The notes beneath the pieces were generated by a model. The model ran no database searches. It was not told the DNA's origin and saw nothing but the letters and a program-made list of their open reading frames with translations. This document shows, one piece after another, positions 8,448 to 16,196 of a stretch of DNA of 34,489 nt. Where the stretch lies: assembly GCF_016786355.1 (NCBI RefSeq), contig NZ_JADWYX010000048.1, positions 33,341 to 67,829 of the forward strand, read 5' to 3'. Positions within the stretch are counted from its first letter, which is position 1; each line of letters begins with the position of its first letter. Source of the stretch: Frankia sp. AgB1.9. Lineage in GTDB: Bacteria > Actinomycetota > Actinomycetes > Frankiales > Frankiaceae. The translations under genes were made by a program, and so were the position numbers.

Positions 8448-9245
8448 TCATGACGCGCCTCCCTCAGGCGGGTCGTCCTCTTCCCGCTCTCCCGGGTGGG
8501 AGGGGGTGCTTGTGGGCCCGCTGGTTGCAGACGGGCCGGCTGGCGTGTCCGTCCCCGGGCGCAGACCGACGACGAGTTCGATTCGGTTGAACAGGTCGTC
8601 GGGGGCGTCGCTGGCGGCGGCCTTCGTCACCAGAAGATCGAAGTACTGCCGCCGTAGGTCGTCGACCGTGCGGGCGTCGCTGGCAGCGGCCTGCGCCGTC
8701 CCGTCGGTCGGCGGAGCTGTGGCAGGAGGCTTCCGCTTCGCCGTTGGCCGCTTGGCGCGGGGAGTGCCCGGGCCACCAGAGCCGGTCCGGGTCGGAGGGA
8801 AGTGGGGACTGAGCGGCAGTTGAGCGACCCGTGCCGCGTGGAGGAAGAAGGTCGTGGCCTTGCGGCGCGTCTCTGCGGCGCTGAGATCGAAGGAACTCCG
8901 GAACGAGTCGTCCAGCTGCTGCTTGGTGCCGTTGGACTCCGACACCGCGACCTGCGCCGGATAGAAGCGACGGATCAGTTCGGCGAGCAGCTCGGAACGT
9001 CGTTCCTCGTCCGCCTCGGCCAGTTCCCGGAGCGCGGGCTGCACCTCGTGGCCCTCTCCGACCAGGCCGAACCCGCGGAGGGCCCCCATGAGGCTCGCCT
9101 GGTCGGTGCCCGACTTACTTCCCATCATCGAACGGTCGATCTTGGGCGGGAGGGGATGGGCTCCGAGGCTGCCGATGAAGCTCCAGAACGTCTGGAACGC
9201 CATGTATGGCGGCAGGAACTCTGGAGCGGTCGTTGCCTCGTCCAC
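8448..9245 (-). CDS. DUF5343-like protein (265 aa)
   Basis: The start is GTG 9245, with AGGAGG six bases upstream. The N-terminal half (about residues 8-150) reads LPPYMAFQTFWSFIGSLG, then a segment giving a small winged-helix-like unit (SGTDQASLMGALRGFGLVGE) and a helical part (DLSAAETRRKATTFFLHAAR). This layout matches the DUF5343 family as I know it. A Pro/Lys-rich linker (about 155-185) leads to a helical segment (VDDLRRQYFDLLVTKAAASD) and a Pro/Ser-rich acidic tail. The biochemical function is unknown, and such proteins are common in accessory islands. It is divergent from the 9347 gene. Confidence 0.75.
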   Translation of the reverse strand: MDEATTAPEFLPPYMAFQTFWSFIGSLGAHPLPPKIDRSMMGSKSGTDQASLMGALRGFGLVGEGHEVQPALRELAEADEERRSELLAELIRRFYPAQVAVSESNGTKQQLDDSFRSSFDLSAAETRRKATTFFLHAARVAQLPLSPHFPPTRTGSGGPGTPRAKRPTAKRKPPATAPPTDGTAQAAASDARTVDDLRRQYFDLLVTKAAASDAPDDLFNRIELVVGLRPGTDTPAGPSATSGPTSTPSHPGEREEDDPPEGGAS

Positions 9246-9333
9246 CCTCGGCCTCCTAGTGGCAGGACCGTTGATCTCTGCCGTAATGGGGCCTAGCTTG
9301 CCACAAGGTCCTGCCGGAAGGCAAACCTGCCGA

Positions 9334-9339
9334 GATAAT
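9334..9339 (+). promoter_or_regulatory. leaderless -10 element of the 9347 gene
   Basis: gataat ends seven bases before ATG 9347. This spacing places the transcription start at or next to the first base of the start codon, the usual arrangement of leaderless actinobacterial genes. No Shine-Dalgarno is present. The -35 region (ctgccg at 17 bp) is weak. Confidence 0.55.
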
Positions 9340-9346
9340 CCTTGGC

Positions 9347-9589
9347 ATGCCCCTGTGGCAGACGCAGCATCGGGGCATGGACGTGAACTACGGAACCCTC
9401 GTTGAGGCAGTCACGGCGTCCGGGGACACGGTCCGGATGCGCGCGCTTGAGCCGCCGACCCGGGGTCGAGACTTCCCGATCGTCTGGGTATGTACGGAAG
9501 AGGAGTTCGACGTGACCGAGCGTACTGGCGAGGAGCCCCACCGGATTCCGTGGCCGACAGAGTCGATCAAGGTGTTGGAGGCAACGTAA
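9347..9589 (+). CDS. small hypothetical protein (80 aa)
   Basis: Starts at ATG 9347, supported by a -10 element exactly seven bases upstream. A second ATG at 9377 lacks any ribosome site. The product reads like a small beta-rich domain (VRMRALEPPTRGRDFPIVWV, then CTEEEFDVTERTGEEPHRIP) ending WPTESIKVLEAT. It is compact, acidic and likely cytoplasmic. The family is unknown. Confidence 0.65.
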   Translation: MPLWQTQHRGMDVNYGTLVEAVTASGDTVRMRALEPPTRGRDFPIVWVCTEEEFDVTERTGEEPHRIPWPTESIKVLEAT

Positions 9590-9636
9590 GCGCGCAGTAA
9601 CGGCGATGGCGTCTAGAAGGGCGAGGTCTGGGCACG

Positions 9637-9920
9637 TCAGCGTGCGGGGTGAGGCAGACCAGACGGATGGTGCCGGCGCGGTTGATGCCGCCTGGTTCCG
9701 GGGGTATGCGGGTGGCGCGCCTGGCGCTGGACGATCTGCGTGTCGACCAGGTCAACGATCTCCAGGCGGTCTTCTTCGGTCATGGACCCTCGTCCGTCCG
9801 CAGGCGGGCCCGGCCGGTCGCCGGGGTGGGCAGGTGGCGGTTGAGGGTGGCGCGGCTGGACACGGTAGGCCTCGGTGACCCGGTCGACCGACTGGCCGGC
9901 TGCGACGTGGGCCGCGGGTC
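9637..9920 (-). pseudogene. decayed gene with recombinase-like HTH (remnant)
   Basis: On the minus strand about 9920-9860 reads AAGQSVDRVTEAYRV. A +1 shift then gives SSRATLNRHLPTPATGRA, together resembling the C-terminal helix-turn-helix of serine recombinases. Just downstream is an ATG at 9783 (MTEEDRLEIVDLVDTQIVQR), after which the sequence becomes Arg/His/Pro-rich. Another frame continues with GGINRAGTIRLVCLTPHADV. No intact catalytic domain is present. I regard it as a remnant; the recombinase assignment rests on a short motif only. Confidence 0.35.
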
Positions 9921-9977
9921 TTGGTCGGACTCGAACGGGCCCGATGGCTGGCCGTAGCCCCGGACCCGCTGGCGCGC

Positions 9978-10290
9978 GCGTTCTGCCGATCGCGCGCGGG
10001 GTAGCCGTCTGTTGGGCTCGGTGCCGGTCTGTCGGCCGGTCGGGGTCGCGGGTCGCGTCCGGTCGGGGTGCCGGTTCGGTCAGAAGGGCGACTTCCGGGT
10101 CCGGGTCCGGACCCGGACCCGGGGGCGTCGAGGCCGGACGGGGCGGCTTCGTGCTCGGGCGGACGGTCGGGGGTCCGGACGGGCGTTTGTTATGTGCGGG
10201 GATCGAGCGGGCGGGCCGTCGATGGCCGGGTATGCCGAACCGGGACAAACGTGGGCGGCTTTGCCGCGTCCATGATCGGCCTGCGGGTCG
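9978..10290 (+). repeat. interspersed repeat, copy B (28-bp perfect palindrome)
   Basis: It shares landmarks with copies A and C: gcgttctgccgatcgcg, a gtccggtcggggt block, the palindromic core, tcgggcggacggtcggggg, and gcgtttgttatgtgcgggga. Here the core is a perfect 28-bp palindrome at 10095-10122 centred on tccgga. The tail beyond about 10220 has diverged from A and C. The start is 4737 bp after copy A. Confidence 0.8.
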
Positions 10291-10318
10291 TCGTTGGCCA
10301 CGCGCCGATGCCAGGTCC

Positions 10319-11122
10319 CTACTGCCTGCGCGAGGACCGCCGACGGATGGAGACGCGGCGTGGGCGCGCGGGCTCCGCGTAGACCGGGGGTGGCAGGGGC
10401 ACTCGGTCGCGTTGGGAGAGCCAGTAGACGCGCTCACGCGGCGGCTGCGCCTGGTACTCCACGCGACCGGTCTGCTCGGTGGTAAGGCGCCACAGCCCGT
10501 CCCGGTCCGGGACGGGCTGGATCGGCCAGGCGGCGAGTCGTGGTCGCCAGGTGTCGACCACGCCGGTGTCCCGGTCGTCGGTGCAGATCACGCGGGCCTC
10601 GGTGCCCTCGGGCAGTGGCTCGCCATTCTCACGCGCATGCCACGCGGCCGCCCAGGTGTCGACGGTGCCGGCTGCGTCCAGAACGAGCACTAGCTCGCTG
10701 TCAGGAAGGAGCAGCTGTGGCGTGGCGGGCTTGTTGCTGGGGAAGTGCAGCGGCCCTTCGAAGGTCAGGTGGGCGAGACGACTGCCGAGGTTCTTGACCC
10801 TCACCTCTGCGGACATGATCATCTTGTGGTCGGCGTCGCGGGGGACATGCCACTCCTGACCGATGGGCCACGGCTGCGGCTGCCCGCGGGGCGCGGTCGA
10901 GGGCGCGTACGGCGGCCACTGAGGATAGTCCATGAAGATCTGGATCTGTGGGGCCTGTGCGTCGATGCGGGCGCGGGCTCCGTCTACCGCTACTGCCTGC
11001 GCGGTCGAGAGTGATTGTCGACTCGTTGCCGTGGAGCGACGTGTCTCGAATGCCTGCCATCCCACGAAGACTGCCGAACCGATCGTGCCGATCGCGCCGG
11101 TGATCATCCATGCATCCGTCAC
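10319..11122 (-). CDS. membrane-anchored hypothetical protein
   Basis: The probable start is GTG 11122 (MTDAWMITGAIGTIGSAVFV), giving 267 aa; the frame is open further up into a TIR remnant. One N-terminal membrane helix (about residues 5-22) is followed by a short helical part (FETRRSTATSRQSLSTAQAV). A larger soluble domain follows, with beta-rich segments (MIMSAEVRVKNLGSRLAHLT) and a segment ending in VVDTWRPRLAAWPIQPVPDR. The tail from about residue 235 is Arg/Pro-rich. The layout (one helix plus a beta-sandwich-like region) resembles actinobacterial hypotheticals of unknown role. No ribosome site is obvious. Confidence 0.6.
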   Translation of the reverse strand: MTDAWMITGAIGTIGSAVFVGWQAFETRRSTATSRQSLSTAQAVAVDGARARIDAQAPQIQIFMDYPQWPPYAPSTAPRGQPQPWPIGQEWHVPRDADHKMIMSAEVRVKNLGSRLAHLTFEGPLHFPSNKPATPQLLLPDSELVLVLDAAGTVDTWAAAWHARENGEPLPEGTEARVICTDDRDTGVVDTWRPRLAAWPIQPVPDRDGLWRLTTEQTGRVEYQAQPPRERVYWLSQRDRVPLPPPVYAEPARPRRVSIRRRSSRRQ

Positions 11123-11210
11123 GTCGAGCGATTGTTCCCTACTCGCCCCGTGGGTGACGCACGGCCGCGGCCTTTTGGACTGCCGTGAAGGACACCTGCA
11201 CCAGCGGGAG

Positions 11211-11312
11211 TGTGAGTGTCCGGCGTCCTCCAACTGCCAGGCCACCCACTCCGCTCACGCCCGGTCCCTGCCTGTATAGAAGACGAAGAAGTCCCACCCC
11301 TCCGCCTCCGGA
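11211..11312 (-). pseudogene. TIR-domain N-terminal remnant
   Basis: On the minus strand this reads GWDFFVFYTGRDRA, an in-frame TGA, then AEWVAWQLEDAGH. It matches the beginning of the intact TIR-WD40 protein at 29.9 kb (GWDFFVSYTGADRAWAEWVA and on), with a stop where that protein has Trp. After this point the similarity ends abruptly and unrelated sequence leads into the 11122 gene. Only about 33 codons of the domain survive. It is the scar of a second TIR gene. Confidence 0.8.
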
Positions 11313-11379
11313 ACACCCCCCGAAGCGACCACACCACCGATCTTCCCACCACACGACGACCACGCCATTTGCCGGACCG

Positions 11380-11890
11380 GTGACCCTGGCAGATGGCAGC
11401 GTGCTGGCGGGCGCGGTGACGGGCAACCCGCGCATGGGTGGTCCTGTCTGGTTCGGCGAGGACGACGCCCACGACGCCGTTACCGAGATGGTCGAGGCCG
11501 CGGAGCGGACCGGCCGCCTGCGTGGCGTCCTCGACGCGGTCCGCTCACACCGGATCGAGGACGACTTCTCCAGCCGCTGGTCGTACGCGCGGGAGGACTT
11601 CGAGCGCAAGCTCCACGGCAAACGGCGCAAGGTCAAAGTCGCGTTCGTCGAACTCCCTGACACCATCCCGATGCAAGGGCCAGACAGTGAGGTGTCGGGC
11701 CGGCTCGTCACCCACGACTTCCTCCGCGCTGTTGGACGTCCGTAACCGGCAGATCGTCGTGCTGCTCGCCAGCGGCGTGACAAGCAAGACCGAGATCGCG
11801 GACATCCTGGGCTACGCCAACCACAGCGCCGTCTCCTAGCGCCTGGCCCAGATCCCGCGGGCCGCGCAGGCGTACTTCGAGCAGACCTGA
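11380..11890 (+). pseudogene. LuxR-like HTH protein with frameshift and stop
   Basis: The proposed start is GTG 11380 (MTLADGSVLAGAVTGNPRMG). The frame then reads a helical region (WFGEDDAHDAVTEMVEAAER, SRWSYAREDFERKLHGKRRK) and VAFVELPDTIPMQGPDSEV to about 11725. One extra C (ttcctccgcgctg) shifts the frame there. The +1 frame continues into a LuxR-type helix-turn-helix (RNRQIVVLLASGVTSKTEIA, then DILGYANHSAVS), has an in-frame TAG where a Lys would fit, and ends LAQIPRAAQAYFEQT at 11890. Two independent lesions make a sequencing error unlikely. It would have been a DNA-binding regulator of unknown target. Confidence 0.8.
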
Positions 11891-11984
11891 GCCGCCGTGG
11901 CTGGGTGGTCCCCGGGACGCCCCGCTCCGGCCCGCTCAGGTGGGCAGCAGGGCAGGCTGAGTCGTCACATCGATGGGGTCGCCT

Positions 11985-12165
11985 CAGCCGGGCTGTCTTC
12001 GAGCAGTTGATTCCAGGCTCGGTGCCAGGCCTCCTCACAACTGCCGGCCAGGCCGCCAGGCGGACTCTCGGACTTGCGTGGCAGGATCGGCGGCGGTGTC
12101 CCGCCGAGGTCGTCGAGTCCGTGCGGCGGGGCACCGTCACGGCCGCCCCCCGGCCCGGGTCGTAG
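11985..12165 (+). pseudogene. possible DUF5753 (XRE-regulator) fragment
   Basis: A short frame reads AVFEQLIPGSVPGLLTTAGQ, then AARRTLGLAWQ and AEVVESVRRGTV. The 'FEQ..(I/V)PGLLTTAGQARR' pattern is typical of the DUF5753 region of Scr1-type XRE regulators. Upstream HTH sequence and downstream parts are absent, so this would be an internal fragment. The match rests on one motif. The rest of 11891-12204 shows nothing. Confidence 0.35.
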
Positions 12166-12204
12166 CGGCTCGGGGCGAAGGAGCCGGCAGGTGATGTGGG
12201 ATTG

Positions 12205-12435
12205 TCAGCCGGTGCCGTAGGGGCCGGGGCGGCCGGCCGGCGGGTAGCCGCCGGTGCCGTTCATGCCCGCGGGCATCGAGCCCGTCATCGAGTTGTTCAT
12301 CCGCGGCTGCTCCGTCATTGCCTGGCTCACCTTGGACGCGATCGCCTCGGTCAGTCGGATTGCCTGGGTGAGCGAGAGGTTGAGCACGATCTCGCTGTCA
12401 TCGGTCATCGCGAAACGCACCGATACATCCGCCAT
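12205..12435 (-). CDS. small hypothetical protein (76 aa)
   Basis: The start is ATG 12435 with GAGAGG about seven bases upstream. The N-terminal part (MADVSVRFAMTDDSEIVLNL, then SLTQAIRLTEAIASKVSQAM) is one strand pair and one amphipathic helix. The C-terminal third is a flexible Met/Gly/Pro/Asn tail (NGTGGYPPAGRPGPYGTG). It is likely a soluble small protein; the function is unknown. It stands alone between a pseudogene region and the GAF-EAL gene. Confidence 0.7.
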   Translation of the reverse strand: MADVSVRFAMTDDSEIVLNLSLTQAIRLTEAIASKVSQAMTEQPRMNNSMTGSMPAGMNGTGGYPPAGRPGPYGTG

Positions 12436-12806
12436 CTTGATTCCTCTCGATCGCCGTCCCCGATGTCGGGGCAGGCAACGCCCTGGATCCCCCCGATATG
12501 CCTCCGGGCGCGCACGACGGCCGCAGGCCCCGCCCGACGACGGGACCAGCCGCGGGACGTGGTGACCCGCTCCACCATCCCCGACGGACCCGGCCTGGAG
12601 CCAGTCGCCCCCGGTTCGCCGGCGAGGTAGGGTCCCGGCGATCGATCCGGCCTGGGACAGCCCGTGGGGTGCCGGGCGTCCGGGTTGGTACGCGGAATGC
12701 GCCGATCCGGTCCGTGGATGGCGACCGGCGGACGCTGACGGTGAACGGGCTGGTGACGCGTCCGTTCACCACCTTGGTGCCACGCCTGGTCTGATCGGTG
12801 GACCTG
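12436..12806. other. intergenic stretch
   Basis: No gene is recognised. The only clear structure is the hairpin at 12740-12770 beyond the end of the GAF-EAL gene. Confidence 0.5.
12740..12770 (-). terminator. 9-bp hairpin after the GAF-EAL gene
   Basis: Arms ggtgaacgg (12740-12748) and ccgttcacc (12762-12770) pair perfectly around a 13-base loop, 36 bp beyond the minus-strand stop at 12807. It has no U-tract. Confidence 0.5.
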
Positions 12807-14057
12807 TCAGGAGCCGGCCGCGGCCGTCCGGGCTAGCAGCGAGCCGGCGGCGGGGTGGCAGGCGGTGGCGAGGTCGGGGGTGGGTCGGCCCAGTAGGTAT
12901 CCCTGCCCGGCGCAGATGCCCGCGGTGCGGGCGGCGGTGAGGTCGGCGGTGGTCTCGATGCCTTCGGCGATGACCTTGCTACCGATCTCTTCCGCGATCA
13001 TGGTGATGCCGGCGGCGACGGCACGATGTGCTGGGTCGCTGCTCATGGTGCGGGTGATGAAACCGTCGATCTTGATGATGTCGGGGTGCAGGAGGAGAAG
13101 GAGTTCCAGGCCGGAGTAGCAGGTGCCGAGGTCGTCGACGGCGACGAGTATGCCGTGGCTGCGCAGTCGGGCGGCGGCGGCGAGGACTTGTGGGTTGTCG
13201 TGGGCCTGTTCGTGTTCGGTGATCTCGACGGCGAGCTGTTCCGGTGCCCCGGTGTCGAGGAGGAGGTCGACGATCCCGTTGGTGACGGTGGAGGGCGCGG
13301 CGTTGACCGCCATGCGGATGCCGGTGGGGAGTCGCGGGAGGTCGGTGAGTGCCTGTTTGATGGCGGCGGTTTCCAGCTCGGGGCCGAGACCGGCGGCCGC
13401 GGCGTCCTCGAACAACGCCGCGGGGGACTGTGTGCGGTCGGGTAGCCGGGTCAGTGCCTCGACGGCGAGGATTCGCCCGGTCGTGAGCTCGATGATCGGC
13501 TGGTAGTACGTCGTGAGGCTGCCGGTGTCGATCAGGTTGTGCACCTGGTGCCAGACGGCGCTGCGGGCCTCCCACATCTTGCGTAGGTCGGAGACGTAGT
13601 CGGTGAGGAACGCGGCGAGCAGCTGCAGGAAGCGCAGGTCGTTCGAGCTCAGCGACTCCTGGGCCTGCCGGTGCAGGCAGCCGATGAGGCCGTAGACGCG
13701 GCCGTCGATGTCGAGGACGGGCGCTGCCGCGTAGGCGCCGATGCCGAGGTCGCGTACGGAGGGGACATGGGCGGTTCGGGGGTCGTGTGCGGTGTCAGGG
13801 ATGAGTTGGGGCAGCGTCCCGCCGAGCACCTGCCCGAAGAGGCTGTCGCCGCGGCGGAGGGTGCATCCAGGGCCCAGGCCGAACAGCTGTGCCTTGCCGC
13901 AGAGGACCTGCAGCACCAGCAGATCGCCGTCGAGGCGCCCGAGCCAGGCGACTTCCATCCGGAGCCTGCGCCGGAGCAGGTCGACCAGCGCGACCAGCGC
14001 ATCGCTTGGGGTGTGCACCTCGCCGTGGGGTCCTAGACATGTCAGGTCTTGGGACAT
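12807..14057 (-). CDS. GAF-EAL cyclic-di-GMP phosphodiesterase
   Basis: A 416-residue protein from ATG 14057, with GGAGGG six bases upstream. A GAF sensory domain (about 20-155) precedes an EAL domain (about 175-405). The EAL catalytic set appears complete: the Glu in AVEALTR (about residue 200), Asn in MAVNAAP, Glu in AVEITEHE, Asp-Asp in VAVDDLGTCYSGLELL, Lys in DIIKIDG, Glu in VIAEGIET and Gln in GQGYLLGRP. The usual DFGTGYSS loop is changed to DLGTCYSG. The expected reaction is c-di-GMP to pGpG, in the cytoplasm because no membrane segment is seen. No GGDEF domain is present. The ribosome site lies inside a hairpin. Confidence 0.9.
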   Translation of the reverse strand: MSQDLTCLGPHGEVHTPSDALVALVDLLRRRLRMEVAWLGRLDGDLLVLQVLCGKAQLFGLGPGCTLRRGDSLFGQVLGGTLPQLIPDTAHDPRTAHVPSVRDLGIGAYAAAPVLDIDGRVYGLIGCLHRQAQESLSSNDLRFLQLLAAFLTDYVSDLRKMWEARSAVWHQVHNLIDTGSLTTYYQPIIELTTGRILAVEALTRLPDRTQSPAALFEDAAAAGLGPELETAAIKQALTDLPRLPTGIRMAVNAAPSTVTNGIVDLLLDTGAPEQLAVEITEHEQAHDNPQVLAAAARLRSHGILVAVDDLGTCYSGLELLLLLHPDIIKIDGFITRTMSSDPAHRAVAAGITMIAEEIGSKVIAEGIETTADLTAARTAGICAGQGYLLGRPTPDLATACHPAAGSLLARTAAAGS

Positions 14058-14063
14058 GCGACT

Positions 14064-14078
14064 CCCTCCGGAGGAGGG
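14064..14078 (-). promoter_or_regulatory. hairpin occluding the ribosome site of the GAF-EAL gene
   Basis: In the mRNA sense, ccctcc, tcc, then ggaggg forms a six-pair GC-rich stem with a three-base loop. The 3' arm is the Shine-Dalgarno itself, six bases before ATG 14057. Translation may therefore depend on opening this stem. Confidence 0.5.
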
Positions 14079-14273
14079 TTACCCGTGATGCCCGCCGGCG
14101 ACACGGATGATCTCCCGCGAGGTCGACGAATGCCCAGGCCACCGCGCTGAGTCGGTCGCTGGCACCAACGGCCTGACGCTGGCACCGAAGCGGCCGGCCT
14201 TGCGCCCGGCACGCAGGTTCAGTGTGGTGTGCGTGGCTGTGGCGAGGCCGCGGCCGGGCGTCGGAGGTGACCG

Positions 14274-14748
14274 ATGGATACATCGGTGGTGGATGCTCTC
14301 CTACGGAGCCCGGATCTGAGCGATGGCGGCTTTCGGGGGCTGGTGGTGGCGGTGGCCGTGATGGCTCCGGATCGTCTGCGGGATCTGGTGGATCCCTGCG
14401 ATCTGGACCCGGACCGTCGGGCGGACCTTGTCCGTGCCATCTCGCGGTATGACGTCGTTGCGATGTTGGAGCGTTGGCCCGCTGATGCCGGTCTCGTCGA
14501 GACGGCGGAGGCGGCCCATGGGGCTCAGCCGTCGTTGGTGGTGTACTGCGCGGTGCAGGGCTGGGATGGTGCGGGCGTGCGAGATGGCGGCCAGGCTGGC
14601 GCCCGATGACGTGGGTGTGGTTCCCCGTCTGTGGCGTGGGCGGCTCGGTGTGGTGATCCCCGAGGATGTTCGGTTGGCGCTGCTCGACGCGCTGCTGGTG
14701 CCCGGCGAGCGTCCAGCCGGCCCTCGCGTCCCGCCGATCGGTTGCTGA
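14274..14748 (+). pseudogene. frameshifted hypothetical protein
   Basis: ATG 14274 has an excellent ribosome site (GGAGGTGA, five bases). The frame reads MDTSVVDALLRSPDLSDGGF, a helical region and HGAQPSLVVYCAVQGWDGAG, then becomes unrelated and stops at 14609. In another frame the sequence continues naturally from about 14578 (EMAARLAPDDVGVVPRLWRG, RLGVVIPEDVRLALLDALLV) to a stop at 14748. A single-base change near 14565-14580 (ggatggtgcgggcgtgcg) is therefore likely. The predicted whole protein is about 155 residues, soluble and unknown. A programmed frameshift is possible, but no slippery site is visible. Confidence 0.7.
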
Positions 14749-14784
14749 CCGTTGCCTCGGACGCGCCGGCTCCGGCGCCGTCTT

Positions 14785-15165
14785 GCGTGTTCTGCCGATT
14801 GCGAGCGGAGCAGTGCCCGTCGGGCTGGGCTCCGGTCTGTCAGTCGGTCGCGGGTCGTGTCCGTGTCCGGTCGGGGTGCGGTTCGGTCTGAGGGCCGACC
14901 GGTCCGAGTCCGGGTCCGGACCCGGACCGGGGGGCCGCTTCGTGTTCGGGTGGACGGTCGGGGCCCGGGGGCCGGCGTTTGTTAAGGGCGGGGATCGGGC
15001 GGCTGGGCGCCAGCGACTGAGATGGCCGAAGTGGGTGCGCGGAACCTCGGGCCGCGCAGCATGCCTGGCCCGGGGCTGCGGGTGCCGGTCGTGGTCGTGG
15101 CGGTCATCGGCGTTCTGCCCTTGTTAGGTGAGCCGCCTCCTGTGTCGGGAGACGGGCTTCGTCTG
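14785..15165 (+). repeat. interspersed repeat, copy C (20-bp palindrome)
   Basis: It carries the same landmarks as copies A and B: gtgttctgccgattgcg, gtccggtcggggt, the palindrome gtccgggtccggacccggac (14908-14927), tcgggtggacggtcggggcc, and gcgtttgttaagggcgggga. It then has the tail shared with copy A (cgggccgcgcagcat, ttctgcccttgtt, gggagacggg). The start is 4807 bp after copy B. Confidence 0.8.
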
Positions 15166-16052
15166 CCGGTCGGCCTTTCTGGAGGGCGTGCATAGCCGAT
15201 TGTCTTGTCGCTGGCACAGGGCTAGTAAGGTCGGGTCATTGATCGCTGGCATGCGCGGCGGGCGTCCTGGCGGAATGTCTCGAAGTCTTTTCAAGATTTT
15301 TCGCAGGGTGTCTGGAGGACGGGGCGTGCGACCCGCTGGCGGGAGGCCGGCGGTACCGTGCGTGGCTGCTGGCGTCACAGCGTCGCAGGTCAAGGGCCTG
15401 CTGGCAGGCCGGAGGTGTCGCTGGCGTCTGGCTCGCGGCCCGGTGGTTCGGCTGGGTGCACGGTTTCGCTGTGCGGCCCGCTGTCTGACAGCGATCTTCG
15501 TCTGGCAGTGCGTGCAAGATCGCGCTGTCTTCTCGCTGGCATCGATGTGGTGTCCTCAGACTCCTCCGATTCAAGGGGAGTCTGGAAAGGACACCCGCGT
15601 CGTGCCCGACGAAATGTTCTCCCTTTCTCCGCGAGCCGCCGGCCCGGCCGTCGCTCGTCCAGCTGCGTCGGCGCGCCCGTGGTCGCCGCGCGCTGATCGC
15701 CGGGGCGATGCCGATCCCGGTCGGGCTCGCGCCGTCGCAGCGCGGATCACCCAGCGGGCCTCTGAGCCGTTGCCGACCTGCCGGCCGGTCCGGTACCCGC
15801 CCGCCGGCCAGTCGGTGATCACCCCAGGTGGGTCGCCGGTCCCGCGCGGGTCGCGGGCATGGAAGTGCTGCGGGCGACACCAGCGACCCTCAGGGCCGCC
15901 GGGTCGCCGCGGCCGACGGTCATCGTTCAATCGGACTAGTCCGTGTGCACTATTTTCCGCTGGCAATGCACGTCAGAGCCTATTTCGATCTCCTGGCCCG
16001 GCGTTCCGATGGGTAGGGCCCATTCCTACTAGTCGTCCGGCGGAAAGCACGC

Positions 16053-16071
16053 GCCCAGCAGGCCGCTGGGC
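16053..16071. terminator. 7-bp GC hairpin upstream of the integrase operon
   Basis: gcccagc (16053-16059), loop aggcc, gctgggc (16065-16071). It sits just before the putative promoter and may isolate the integrase operon from upstream transcription. Confidence 0.4.
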
Positions 16072-16183
16072 CCAGCCCCCCACAGCCTGTTGCACAACGT
16101 TCGGACAACACTTGTAGATCAACTGACAAAAATGGGGGTCAAAGTCGGGTTTCTTATGTGACCGCGGTTCCAAGCCGCGCGGA

Positions 16184-16196
16184 AGGAGGACCTCCT
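16184..16196 (+). promoter_or_regulatory. hairpin occluding the ribosome site of the 16197 gene
   Basis: aggag, gac, ctcct form a five-pair stem immediately before GTG 16197. The left arm is part of the aaggagga Shine-Dalgarno. It is the same design as at 14064-14078, so translation of the integrase operon may be restricted. Confidence 0.45.

Larger units (their letters stand above)
15166..16196. other. gene-free kilobase ahead of the integrase operon
   Basis: The frames are open but Arg/Pro/Ser-rich with no motif, so I call no gene. The motif tcgctggca occurs at 15208, 15243 and 15533, with near copies at 15418 and 15958. A perfect hairpin gcccagc/gctgggc (16053-16071) could end transcription entering from the left. 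A weak promoter (ttgcac at 16090, 17-bp spacer, tgtaga at 16113) could drive the integrase operon. Confidence 0.4.

Noticed and set aside
5241..15165. Repeats A-C as integron attC sites
   Set aside because: No tyrosine integron integrase, copies are far longer than attC cores, and the genes between them lie on both strands. The equal spacing alone is not enough.
15128..16117. 329-codon plus-strand open frame
   Set aside because: Begins in repeat copy C, Arg/Pro/Ser-rich, with no domain and no start signal.
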